Source: Dalbergia cochinchinensis
Lineage: Eukaryota > Streptophyta > Magnoliopsida > Fabales > Fabaceae
Direction of reading: 5' to 3'
Assembly (NCBI GenBank): GCA_031216125.1
Contig: CM062373.1
Span: forward strand, 44,183,874 to 44,247,873
Length of the DNA stretch: 64,000 nucleotides
The translations under genes and the position numbers were made by a program. Every line of letters starts with the position of its first letter. Positions within the stretch are counted from its first letter, which is position 1. Below the pieces are notes generated by a model. That model was not told where the DNA came from. It saw only the letters and a list, made by a program, of their open reading frames with translations, and searched no databases. Shown here piece after piece: positions 22,410 through 33,508 of the stretch.

Positions 22410-23599
22410 TGACACCCGTTCATACTATAACTAATCCAATGAATTTACACACAGGAAGTACATCAATTAATATTAGTTAACATAAGTAGAAACATAATTT
22501 GTTGGCACAAGTACTTAATCCCATTAATTACAAACTGAATATTTCTAAAATTTGTAATAGAAAATCACACATTATTATGCATAAGTCTATAAGTTCTTAG
22601 CAGTTTCCTTCCATTTGGTATTACTTGGCTAATCTAAAAGTACCATAAATAAATAAAAAAGAAAATGAGAATTGAAAAATTCTCAATAAAAAAATAAATG
22701 GTTTCTTTTTAAAATAATTAAATAATGGTTGATTTTAGCTATGTCTATATGAAAAATACACTGGGCTATTATTTCATCATAGAATATATTATTATAGCAT
22801 AAATAATAGACATCATGCAGAGCATGTCATAAAAATCTTATAAGAATTATAATTTCTTTACTTTAGTTTTTACTTTCATTTATTTGCTTATTCCACACAT
22901 AGTTGGAGGCATTCTATGAGGAAATTCTATATTCTTTGGTGTTACTTTTCAATATCATGATGACAATACAAGACTTTTGCGCCACATTGACAAAGGCGGA
23001 TGACATAAAAGGATTTTATATCTATCCTTCTACCTTATCAGTGGTTAGCGAAAAATTTTGATCTTTAAATTGATTAATTATCATTATGGATAAATTCAAA
23101 ATAAGAAATGCATAAACTCAATTCATAAATAAAGCTTAAATAAAAGCTCATAAAAATAATAAATAATTATTATAACATATAAAATAGTAAAAACATAAAT
23201 TTAAATGATAAATTGCAAAAGTGCACAAATATAGCTTAATTCATAAAGTTAAAATAAAGAAAATGAACAATAATGGAAATAATATAAGCTTGATAAAATA
23301 AACTAATATCTCAATAAAATTTCTCAAATCATAGAGATGTTAATTTAAATATTAATTTTTAAAGAGATCAAAACCAAGATCATTCTTATTAATTTTTTTT
23401 TCTTTAAACTTTTCATGGTCTACGGGTCGATCTTTATCATCATGGCACATTAGTGCATAAAAGACATTCTGATTAATTTGGTAGTCTAAATTTATATATG
23501 ATAATCTTTGCTTATTTTTAGTATTAAATTTGATATTGTACTCCTAATGTAGGTCCCTCAAAGAAATTGCTATAAATTCTGACGACTCAAATTAATACA
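22410..23599. other. AT-rich region, no gene
   Basis: TGTGACACCC at about 22408 could be an LTR start, but no partner end is certain. The rest is very AT-rich with no usable frame. Confidence 0.3.
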
Positions 23600-25013
23600 A
23601 TATTATATTGTCTCTACAAGAAATTCTAAAATAGAGGAATGATAAACATCAATAAAAAATATTAAATTAACTTGAATTAAGTAATGGACAACATAAATAT
23701 GGAGAAAAAGTAAAATAAAAAAGAAATCGGAGTGATGATAGTCCACACTTGACCGGTGAGGAAAGAAATGAATCTTTATGATTAAATAATAAAATGAAAA
23801 GAAGAAACTAGAGGACGGTAAACCAACGAGACTGGTTAGGAGAGAAGAGAATCTTTGAAATTGAGAGATTAGTATCATTTTAACATAGGTTCATAATCAT
23901 GCATAAATATAATGGAATGACAAAATATGATAATAATCATAATTAATAGTGACCAACTTTAATATGAAATGACACTATATAAAATAAGTACAATAATTGA
24001 TGGGCCATGGTTTTATTTTGCATAAAAATAAATTCATTTTATAATTTTAAATTTTGTAGAAAGATAAAAACAAGACAAAACTATCAAATTTGTCCCTTTA
24101 AAATTTTGCATCAACCAAATTAGTCCATGTAAAGAAAAACTCTCAAATTGATCTTTAAAAAATTGAATAGTTTGACAAATTGGTCCTTGAAAAATAAATC
24201 TCTCAAATTGGTCTCTGTAAAAACTTCAATTGGACAAATTGATTCCTATAAAATTGACCAAATTAGTCTCCCTGATAAGTTAGGTAAGGAGAATTAACTT
24301 ATCTGAAAATCCACTTTTGCAGGGACTAATTTGAAGGTTTTTTTTTTTGTAGGAACTAGTTTATCCAACTATTCAATTTTATAGGGACTAATTTGAGAGT
24401 TTTATTTTTTTAAGGATGAATTTGATCGATACAAAATTTGAGCTTCTATTCTTTTATGCGCACTAACTTCACTTTTCTTTTTTTCCTCCCTATCCTCTGC
24501 TTCAAACTCTTTTTTTTCCCCCTCTGCGTCACTCAACCACTTTTCACTATTCACATACACACCCCATCTCTTTTCCTTTTACTTTTACCAGAACCACCTC
24601 ACCAAACTCACCTTCACACACATACGCTTCAACTTACCCTTTCCCTTTATGTAGAATTTAAAATCCAGGTCAAATTTATGGTTGGTTGGAAAATCACGTT
24701 GCATAAATGCACTTCCAACCACCTAGTTTATTTATTTGTTATTTTTAACACTTTTTGTCTAGTAGTGCAAATTTGTAGATCTAATTGTTAACATTCATCA
24801 TAATATTTCTTACTTTCCTAATAAGTATTATTTCTAACATGGTATAACATATTTTGAGCTTATTCTTATTAATTTATTATCCTGCTTTAAATAACTACTG
24901 CTTGTATTTTCACTTTTGGCCATTCTTTAAAATAGATATTGATGTAAAATTATTAAGTAAGACAAAAATATTTAATTTAGATACAAAAATTAAAATTACC
25001 GTTACATAAATTA
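23600..25013 (+). repeat. direct repeat, copy 1, flanking the LINE fragment
   Basis: It aligns with 30700-31773 in the same orientation over its whole length, for example GGAGTGATGATAGTCCACAC against AGAGCGATGATAGTCTGCAC, and AGATATTGATGTAAAATTAT in both. Copy 1 contains an extra 350-bp MITE-like insertion (about 24085-24437) that copy 2 lacks. Divergence is substantial, so the pair is old. Copy 2 ends in GGGGATGTTACA, which looks like an LTR end. Confidence 0.65.
24085..24437. mobile_element. MITE-like element with long imperfect inverted repeats
   Basis: The left arm (AAATTTGTCCCTTTAAAAT, then CAAATTAGTCC and AACTCTCAAATT) is mirrored by the right arm (GGGACTAATTTGAGAGTTTT, then GATCGATACAAAATTTG). 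The second direct-repeat copy at 30700-31773 lacks it, which gives an approximate empty site. A related element lies at about 36330-36655. Exact ends and target duplication were not resolved. Confidence 0.55.
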
Positions 25014-25024
25014 GGAATTTTGCC

Positions 25025-25284
25025 CCCAAATTCACTAACAAGTTTTGTGATACTTTTTAATCCAACTTGTGGTACATAGGCACTAATGATATTGAATGTG
25101 TCTCCTCACCTACCAATTTTAATGCTATAATCCAGTCTCTTACCCTTTTAACCTCGACAACCTCATTTTTCCAAGACTTATCCATCCACAATTATACCCA
25201 TATCATTTTTAGATTTAGCTTTATCGATGCATCACAGCTTAAAACCTGAAGTACCTAACTCCTTTGGTTTTTCTCCCAACCCTT
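25025..25284 (-). pseudogene. LINE endonuclease fragment, downstream half
   Basis: Minus-strand text reads KELGTSGFKLW, then KAKSKNDMGIIVD, NEVVEVKRVRD and IIALKLV. This matches the endonuclease part of plant non-LTR retrotransposon ORF2. It continues the fragment at 30323-30690; the two halves were parted by the solo LTR at 25285-30322. The frame ends by about 25040 with stops. Confidence 0.7.
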
Positions 25285-25779
25285 TGTAACATCCTAATTT
25301 TTAACCCAATACTCTGAGAACGTATTTAGGTTAACCATTAGTCTATTACTCTTTTAGTCTTATTCTTTAAACCTTTCTTTAAAATACTTAGTAGAAAATA
25401 TGAGTAAATTTTTTTTTTTGAAAACACGAAAAAAAAGTGAGAACTGCGGATAGGCATAAAGTAAAACGCATGGCTAACATACAAGGAAAGATCAACCATT
25501 ATAGTCATAACATAAACTTGTAAAGAAACATCATCATAACTGGGTACAAGAAAGTCATAACATAGATATAGAGTCGTCACATAAGTTTAGTACAGTCATC
25601 CATAAATGAAAAGTAAAGCAAATAAATGTGAACTCCCCATCTCCAAAAATACACCTAAAACTAGATAATCCCCAGAACAAAAATAGGCTATCCTAATCCA
25701 ATTAGAAACTCGGGCACCAAAACACAACCACAATCTCCTACTGCTGATCACCCCTAAATGGAGGAAGGTATCCAATCCA

Positions 25780-26271
25780 CTAAGCTATCTTGGCCGGGGT
25801 GGCTATACACTGCATTAGTTGGACATGGGCTCCTGGATGGGGAATCATTCTCACTCGTCCTTTGCGCACCGGCTGTGTGATGGTGGCCTCACTGCCCTCT
25901 CCAAGATCCATCGGCATGGTAGGAGAGGAACCCTCGGAAGGCACCTGAGTGGCGAAGTCTTTAGAAGGATCCGTCTCTGAGAAGGATGAAAGGGAGTAAG
26001 GTACATACTGTGGGAAATTCCGAATAGCATATGCGGTTGATGGGGTGCGGTGAGTCTGCTCCTCACCGGGGCATGCATGCTCGAACACAAAGTCATCACC
26101 AAATGGTGAGGCAGGGGAGAACTGAAATCTGGAGACTAGATGTACGAAGGGGCAGTCCATGTAGACAAAAAGACGGATGGCACAACGACTCACAAAATGA
26201 TAAGAACGGTGGGCAAGGTCGTAGTGTATCTCCCAGGTGGGTGCATCAACGAAGATCACAAACGTCGCCAT
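25780..26271 (-). CDS. open reading frame inside the 5-kb LTR, function unknown
   Basis: It has 163 codons from ATG at 26271 to TAG at 25780-25782 on the minus strand, the sense strand of the LTR, about 3 kb downstream of its TATA box. The protein starts MATFVIFVDAPTWEIHYDLA and has two aromatic-rich blocks (YHFVSRCAIRLFVYM, then SPASPFGDDFVFEH). A serine, threonine and acid-rich middle (SETDPSKDF) leads to a basic C-terminal part (VRKGRVRMI). I see no catalytic motif, zinc finger or clear membrane segment, and I do not recognise a family. The diverged homologue at 3241-3700 keeps many residues; the third LTR copy (60525-64000) has its flanks but lacks the frame (near 60930-61020). It could be a captured gene piece, an LTR-encoded protein, or a frame kept open by chance. 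Confidence 0.45.
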   Translation of the reverse strand: MATFVIFVDAPTWEIHYDLAHRSYHFVSRCAIRLFVYMDCPFVHLVSRFQFSPASPFGDDFVFEHACPGEEQTHRTPSTAYAIRNFPQYVPYSLSSFSETDPSKDFATQVPSEGSSPTMPMDLGEGSEATITQPVRKGRVRMIPHPGAHVQLMQCIATPAKIA

Positions 26272-26302
26272 CGAGCTCTGAAGACGTGACGGAAAGGAAA
26301 GA

Positions 26303-26345
26303 TAGGGGGAGTGAGAATCTTAGTGAAGAATCTCAGTAGGGTATT
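26303..26345 (-). promoter_or_regulatory. conserved gypsy LTR motif upstream of the embedded frame
   Basis: In LTR sense the text is CCCTACTGAGATTCTT, a 10-15 base spacer, then ATTCTCACTCCC. A form of the same motif occurs in the LTRs at 17468, 49198 and 57360 and in the fragment at 3143. It lies about 35-70 bases before the ATG at 26271. It may be a processing, splicing or polyadenylation-linked element; its role is not known to me. Confidence 0.5.
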
Positions 26346-29316
26346 CTTCTACCTTAGTGACATCATCTACGTCCTCAGGAACCTTGGGTTTGATGTATAA
26401 AATAAGTAAGCATGCATCAAGTTCATTTTTAAACTTTAAAACATAGTTAACCAAGGTCCGTCTATTTTAGAGTGAGTCTTAATGCCATGGATGCTGCATA
26501 ATAAAGTATGAATGCATGGAGATATGCTTGGCAGGAATCAATTAAACATTTGTAGAGAAACCATCATCAAATAAGTGGCATAAAGTGGCATATGTCTCTC
26601 ATGTAAAACTTTTCTCTTTCTTTAACTATGTGACATTCAGCATCGTTTTTCGCATCATAGAGATCACCCTTAAACTTCTCTAGGTTATGAGCTTATACCT
26701 TAACTAGTTGTCACTAGTTCCTACTTATCCTCTGATTAGTGTAGTCATAATAATAATCATAATCATAACATAACACGTCACACTGGTATCAGAGTACACA
26801 GTGAATATTGTCCTCTTTGGGGCGTTACGTATCGCCGTCCCCCAGAACGCGTTCACGGTTCTATGCCACATCAAAATCTCATACATTTTTTTTGAAAACT
26901 TTCTAAGCCCTCAAATTTGGTGGAAGTTCGACAACTTAATGACTATACACTGAATTTCCCCAAATTTTGCTTTATGCCACATAAACAAATAGAGCATGTG
27001 TTTTCAATCATAAATTCATATTCAAGACAAACCATCAAGGTCAACATCTTATACATTCACTTGGGATAATAAGGTTCATTATGCAACATACCTACAAAAT
27101 CTTATGTTTTTAACCTTTACGGGCCTAAATCTTGAAATCTAACTAACCGATTATCCATTCCTAACCTCTTATGCACCTAAGGTTTCACAACTAAAGATTC
27201 TTATTGATACTAATGATTGATTATTTTCAAACAGCACCTAATAGTTTGGGGCAGAATTAGTTTTGCTTGATTTTGGGGTTCTAGAAGTTATGTCTTTAAC
27301 CCTTTCTAAGTTTCGTCTTCGCCTAAGGCGCTATAATTAATTCCTAGACCAATTATGAGTGTTTCATCCATGTACACACTTGAAGTAACATGTTTTTATC
27401 ATTTTTAATCATACCGAAATAGAATCCATTGTTTGATTCTTGAGAGTCCTAGAAATCCTATTTTTATGGTTTTCTAGTTACTAGTTTCTCTATAAGAGCT
27501 AAAATCCAATTTGACCTCAAAGGTTACCAAGTTTTTCATGTTTAAACAATCCTAAATAGAATTTTATCCTACTAAAATAGTTCCGACAGTAGCTATCATT
27601 AAATGGGTCAAAAACTTGCAAAATCTCAACTTTATGGTTTTCTAGTAAACTAGTTTTCTCCCCTATCATGCACAGAATAGTTCCTACCTCAACCATTATA
27701 ATTTTTACACATTCGTACACATCCAAACAGCATCATACAGCAGCTAACACACCAAGGCAGAACAGAAATATTTAAAATTCCAAAGAACACATAAGTTCAC
27801 ATTTCTAAGGCATGTAAAGTACTAGCTTCTCTTGGAATCATTTTAAAACTTCTAAAACTCTTTGAACACCGAGTTATTTTATATAAAGGGACCAAACTTA
27901 ACCATAATTCAGTAGCTAATTTAAAACATTCTTAGAAAAGGTTTGATCCATAAAATCATGTAGATAGTATTCCTATAAGGCTTTTAATGCTTAAGAAAAT
28001 ACTAGGACATAGATTGTTGGTCCTTGTAACTAGATGAGACTCATACCAAGCTCACCATCATCACATGGCTGAAATGTGCATTAAAAAGAATACTTCCATA
28101 TCCAACTTTTTCTTGAGATAAATGGACAAGTCTTTGAGCTCTAGAATCTTTAAGTGATAGTAAAAGCATAAACATAATAGGCACTCCATTTTATTCTTCA
28201 TTAGAAAAGTAAAGTGAGGGCTCAAAGTAAATATGAGATGCAACTTGATTCTTATCTTTACGTTTAAGTGGTGACTTAAAAAATAAATATGCTAGACAAG
28301 GAAACGTAAACATGAATGCAAGTCCAATTCTTTATTTAGTGCTCTAAGCTCCACAACAATCGACTTTAAGGCTGAAATAGGCGAGCTTCGAGATTAATTA
28401 TTAGGTGATATGGAAATACAAACTCTTGTTTTAATCTTTAACCTTTAGGTAATGGCATGAAAAGTAAAGATGCTAGGCAAGAAATGTAAATATGAATGTA
28501 GGTTCATTTTATATTCTTTACTAGAGCTCATACAAGACTTTAAAGGAATATAAACCTCAATCCAACACATATCTTAACAAGACAAAGTGAGCTTTAGAGT
28601 TCTTTGTACCAAGGTTTCTCAAAGAATCCTTATGGTTTGAACATCATCATCAAGCTCAAGGAAATGGACTTAAGGTATTCAAATCATCTAACAACTTTCT
28701 TTAATCAAAACCTTGAATCATCAAAGAAAAGGAAATAAAGCCGAAGCCTAGAGGAAAGAAAAGGAAAAGGAAACCGAAACCAAGGTTGAAGAAAAGGAAG
28801 AAAACCCAAGAATGTGTTAAGATCAAAACTAAGTTTCAAGCTTTAGAGGTTTCTCAAATGATAACCATAGAATCATTATCTTGAAACCTCATCATCAAGC
28901 CAAGAGAATCTAACAAAAACTCATTTTTATCAAAGCTTTAAAAGACAAAAACTTTAAAGAACGACATCCCTACCAAGTATAAAGATAAAAAGCTTGGTTC
29001 TTAAAGTGAGGATGAAAGGAAAATCTTCTTCCAAGGTGAGGAAGAGGTTCGGCCAAGGTAATGGGAAAGGAAAGGAAATGCTTTTGTGTGAGCTTGGTGT
29101 TTGGGAATGAAAGATTATGTGTTTGATAGTTATTCTTTGGTGTTTGTGAGGTGGTTTGATGCTATGAGGAAGTGGCTCTTTGAGAGAAAGAAGAAGAAGA
29201 TGAAGAAGGTGAAAAGAACTCCTTGAACTTGAGATGAAAGGAAATAACTCTAAGTTGCTTTTGAAAACTCAAACTTAGCAAATGAATTAAAAGTGATTTA
29301 AGTTCATCCAAGCAAG

Positions 29317-29326
29317 CTATTTATAG
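29317..29326 (-). promoter_or_regulatory. TATA box of the 5-kb LTR
   Basis: The minus strand reads CTATAAATAG, a strong plant TATA match, about 1 kb inside the LTR start. The second copy has TATAAATATGAGC at the equivalent place near 63980-63995. Confidence 0.6.
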
Positions 29327-30322
29327 AAAATGAAAGAAATGAGGTCATGACGGGATGAGGGGTGGCCGGCCATGGGGAGGAAAAGAGAGAGGAAATATCT
29401 CTTCTAATGTGTCATTCAAGGTAAGGTTGGAGGTATGGTTAGGTAAGGTTTAAAGTATGGTGCAAGGCATGGTTCATGAGTGTTTAAATGAATCAACATG
29501 TGATGGAAATGGAGAGGTAGTGGCCAAATGTGCATCAGCCAAGGGGGAGGAAAATTTCACATTTTAATTGTGCTTTAGAGTTGTGTTTAGGTGTGTCTTT
29601 AATTAGGTTTAAGATTAGGAATTTGTGAGTAAGTGTTTAGGTGAGGTAATGGATGTTTAGGGATGTTAAGACATGATTAGGGAGTATTCTTGCATTATTA
29701 GTGAGATTAAAACTCATTTTGGAACATAAACAATTGTAGACATAGTTCCTTAATTTAAGAAATTGGAGAAAGAAAACACTATTCAAGATTCCATGACTTG
29801 AAATCTTGAGTTTTGTAAGAGGTTTAAGTTTAGTCTAAGCAACTTTAGGTCCTAATTAAATATAATAAATCATTTTGACTCTAGATTAATTATGAAAATT
29901 AATTAATCTTCGATTAGAACCTAATATTGCTTAGATTTGCTTAAATATATCATTAGGCTCAAACAATACTATTCCAGAGGCAAAATCGTAATTTTGTACA
30001 AAAACTGCTCGGGACCACCGGGACTTAAATAGACGTCGCCAGACACATGAAATCATCAAATTAAACTTTCTGGGAAAGTCCCGGGCTCAAACAACACCTA
30101 TACCCGTATAAAACGCTATAGGGGTATTTTGGTCATTTTGGGTCAAAAATTCAAAAAATGAAATTTTCACCTCCGAGATCATTCCCAACCCATCTAATCC
30201 CCTTCCAACATTGATTTGACCCTTCGGGGACTGCTGAGCCGACTATCCTCAAATTTTGGGTGAAAATGACCTGATGGGCATTTTGGTTATTTTTACTTAG
30301 ACAGAAAAATCAGGATGTTACA

Positions 30323-30690
30323 CCCTTTATTTTCGTATAAGCACATAAAATTTATCCTCTTTCATATCATGGTATCAACTATTTCCATTGTTTTACCCAT
30401 AAGTGCGCCTATGTTCCAAGTCCCAAATTGTAACTTACCATTGTGAATTAACTTATTCACCTGCACCACTTGCTTATTTTGCATTGCATCCGGGCATTGA
30501 TGCTGCAGCCCATGCTCACTTGACACAATATTCAAGCAATATAGCGCATTGCTTCTCGGCAATGATCTAGCATTAGCTTGTTTTGTCTTTGATCTATGTC
30601 ATAATGATTCGATAAAATTTTATGTTGACTGTTGACGGCCTAACACTACCCTCCTCTTTTACTTGGGCTCGGGACTGGCTATGAAAATAG
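30323..30690 (-). pseudogene. LINE endonuclease fragment, upstream half
   Basis: Minus text reads VNKLIHNGKLQFGTWNIGAL, then MEIVDTMI, a stop, and KRINFMCLYENKG, corresponding to the family's RFGTWNIG and CLQETKW blocks at the start of the apurinic-type endonuclease domain. The upstream part (to about 30690) looks like the 5' untranslated region. It continues at 25284 across the solo LTR. Stops and a substituted CLQET motif show it is inactive. Confidence 0.75.
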
Positions 30691-30699
30691 ATTTTCAAT

Positions 30700-31773
30700 A
30701 AAGCACATCATAGGCATAGTTTTCTAACATAGATGAATGATAAAATAATTTGAAATAGATAACAACATAAATAAAAAAATATTAATTATTTTAAATTAAA
30801 TAATAGACAATATAAGTATAAAAAAGGGTAGAATAAAAAGAAAAAAAAACCAGAGCGATGATAGTCTGCACTGGACTGGTAAGGAGAGAAATGAGTCTTT
30901 ATAATTAAATAATACTAAAATAAAAAGAAGAAATCAAAGCGCAGTAATTGACATAATTAGTGAGGAGAGAAGAAAATCATTTTAATTATTATTTTAATAC
31001 AGGTTCATATTTATCTATAAATACAAAGGAATGATAAAATATGATAACAATTATAATTAATAGTGAGAAACTTTAGTATCAAATAATAGTGTATAAAATA
31101 AGTAATAATCATAAATATAGCCATAATTTTATTTTGCATCAAAATAAATTTATTTTATACTTCTAAATTTTATATAATGATGGAAATGATATATGCATGT
31201 TGAGCTTATATCCTTTCACGCACGAACTTCACCTTTTTTCTTTCTTTCTTCCTTCTTGTCCTTTCCTTCACTCTCTCCTTTTTTTTTTCCCCTCCCATTG
31301 TGACACTTAACCGCTCTTCACTATCCACATACACACACTTTCCTCTCTTACATTTACGAGATGCACCTCAACCAAATTCCCCTTCACACACATATACTTC
31401 AACTTACTTCTTCCCTTTATATAGGCTCCAAATGCCAGATCAAATTTATGCTTGGTTGGAAAATTGCAGTGCATAAATAATGCACTTCCAACTATACAGT
31501 TTATTTATTTATTTACTCATTTTATCTAGTAGTATAAATTTATACACCTAATTGTTAACACACAATATATTTCTTAGTTTCCTAATAAATATTATTCCTA
31601 ACTTGGTATGACAAATTATTCTCCTACTTTAAACAGTCAGTACTTGTAATTTAACTTTTTGACACATTCTTTAAAATAGATATTGATGTAAAATTATCAA
31701 GTAAGACAAAAATATTTAATTTAGATACATAAATTAAAATTACTATCACACAAATTATTTTATAAAAAGGGGA
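30700..31773 (+). repeat. direct repeat, copy 2, ending in an LTR-like terminus
   Basis: It aligns with 23600-25013. It ends AAAAAGGGGATGTTACA at 31773, an LTR-like end missing from copy 1. Together the copies bracket the LINE fragment, but which element they came from is unresolved. Confidence 0.6.
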
Positions 31774-31864
31774 TGTTACACATTTCATCTTCCAATCACA
31801 AAAAAAAAAAACTAGAAAGCTAAACATCTTTGATCTTGTCCCTTTGTTGTAATCTAAATTTTTA

Positions 31865-32375
31865 GAGAAAATTACAGTTACGTCTCCTAAGATTTAGTAT
31901 ACTTACACTCAACACAATTTTATTTTGTAAAATAATTATTGACCTCTCATGAGGTTAACTAAAACTACATTAACCTCTCATATAGATACTTGTTCATTAA
32001 TTTAAGTGGCAAAGAAAAGATAACATGTGACATATGCATAAATATTAATGATAAAACTACAATATTTTGGTTCATCATAAAAAAATATAATATTTTGATA
32101 ATACTTAACATATTGATTTAAATATTTTTTATCACATGCAGATAAAACTGATAATTATAACTTATGATAAAAGAAAAATAATTTAGTCAATATATATGTA
32201 TATCAAATATTTATAAAAAATTATAATTTTGTCACTAATAATCATGTACGTATCACATTTTTTCACTTAAATTATTGAATTAATATATGTAAGAGAGGTC
32301 AGCGTAATTTTACAAAATAGAGATGTGGTGAGATTAATTATATTAAACCCCAAATGAGGTTAGCATAATTTACCC
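31865..32375. mobile_element. Mutator-type MITE, copy A, about 511 bp
   Basis: It starts GAGAAAATTACAGTTACG and ends with CATAATTTACCC, and aligns along its length with the element at 37464-37955. The flanks AAATTTTTA and TAACTTTTA agree at 7 of 9 positions, as expected for a decayed 9-bp target duplication. It has no coding capacity. Confidence 0.65.
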
Positions 32376-33110
32376 TAACTTTTAATATGATGTTTGAAAT
32401 ATTTTTCCTAAAGTACTATCGCTTGGAACAAAAAATAGGGCATTATTTTGTATATAGATGTAGGATGGTAATATAAGTATAATATTCAAATTTACAAAAT
32501 TTATGTCGAATATGGTGTTTTTGAACATAAATCACTACATAGTGATTTGTATGTAATCTGAATTAAAAGATGTGTATTTTCACACATAAATCACTAGATA
32601 GCGATTTATGTGATAAAATAATATTTTAATTTATTTTTTCCACATTTTAGATGCACGCAAATTGCTAGTGAGCGATTTTATATTAAAGGTCACTTCCCAC
32701 GCGGGCTTGTCATTTCTCGTAAGAGTTGGTCTGTTGCTCACAAATCGCTAGAGAGCGGGACCAATTTGAGTGCATTCATTTGCATGCAAAAAAGGTTACC
32801 ATGCAGCCATTTGCATTGTATCACAGAACGCTAATAAGCGATTTACATGTAAAAAACATAATCTCAGTCCAAATCTCCCAATAATCCCATATTATACCGA
32901 TACATACACCCAAATGTCATTAAAAAATAAATTCCCATAAAAACTGCTACTAAACAATATAAAATTTTTGATGGTAAATTTTTTTAATAATATAAATTTT
33001 ATACTACATTGATAAAAATATCAATAATTTTTAACAACATTGTTTATATTTTTTATATTGGAAGATGAAATGAGAGAGAGAGAGGGGGATTTTCTGTTAC
33101 CACTTCACAT
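32376..33110. other. AT-rich stretch holding a palindrome array
   Basis: No gene is seen. The array at 32529-32844 is the notable content. A (GA)n G-run lies at about 33070-33089. Confidence 0.5.
32529..32844. repeat. five spaced copies of an AAATCGCTA palindrome
   Basis: AAATCACTACATAGTGATTT (32529), AAATCACTAGATAGCGATTT (32588), AAATTGCTAGTGAGCGATTT (32659), AAATCGCTAGAGAGCGGG (32742) and GAACGCTAATAAGCGATTT (32826). Start-to-start spacing is 59, 71, 83 and 84 bases. Intervening sequence is not repeated. It may be the U3 part of an unrecognised LTR. Confidence 0.7.
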
Positions 33111-33116
33111 GCAGAC

Positions 33117-33508
33117 GTTCCTGATCACCCAGGAAACATTTAAAAACTGAACAACGAATCAAGTCTCGTGAACTGCAGGAATTTAAATTTTCTGATCATA
33201 CAAAGGCTGTCAAGGAAGGAATATGTGTTGATCACTACACAATATTCTATATGTTTCCCCGTTTTAAGGCTTTTAATTGGCACCTTCAATTGCGCATCAA
33301 AAGACTTCAGTGGGTTTTAGAATTCTGTGGAAACTCCAGGCGAGTTGTGTCAAAGATGGAATCATATCTTTGCAATGATAGGTCTAATTGTGTACAAGAA
33401 TTGGTCACATTGAAGCAACTCAAAGGATATCCTTATACATCAAAGGATAAGGAGTTAAGGACCCCCACTCTTGGTGTTTTTGTTTTTGTTGCGTGGCACT
33501 GGGGATGA
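33117..33508 (+). pseudogene. coding-like fragment, gene not recognised
   Basis: One frame stays open from about 33126 to the stop at 33506-33508, through EQRIKSRELQEFKFSDHTK, KEGICVDHYTIFYMFPRFKA, RLQWVLEFCGNSRRVV and ELVTLKQLKGYPYTSKDKEL. The residues before ATG at 33251 read as well as those after it, so the frame probably begins in an upstream exon rather than at that ATG. Composition is protein-like (many charged residues, evenly mixed). After TPTLGVF the text becomes hydrophobic and ends, as if reading into an intron. I cannot name the family, and nothing around it is recognisably part of the same gene. Confidence 0.35.

Larger units (their letters stand above)
25285..30322 (-). mobile_element. 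solo LTR of a large Ty3/gypsy family, 5,038 bp, target duplication CCCTT
   Basis: The ends are TGTAACATCCTAATTTTT and AAATCAGGATGTTACA, inverted copies of each other over 18 bases with one mismatch. Both sides are flanked by CCCTT (25280-25284 and 30323-30327), and the flanking LINE reading frame resumes across it, so this is a single inserted LTR left by recombination. Transcription would run on the minus strand: CTATAAATAG (29317-29326) is the best TATA box, with about 1 kb of U3 before it and about 4 kb after. A second copy starts at 60525 and a fragment is at 3143-3895. It carries an open reading frame at 25780-26271. Confidence 0.9.

Noticed and set aside
25851..26102. Overlapping minus-strand and plus-strand ORFs at 25851-26102 and 26031-26339
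   Set aside because: They are shadows of the LTR-embedded frame in other frames; only the 25780-26271 frame is matched in the second LTR copy.
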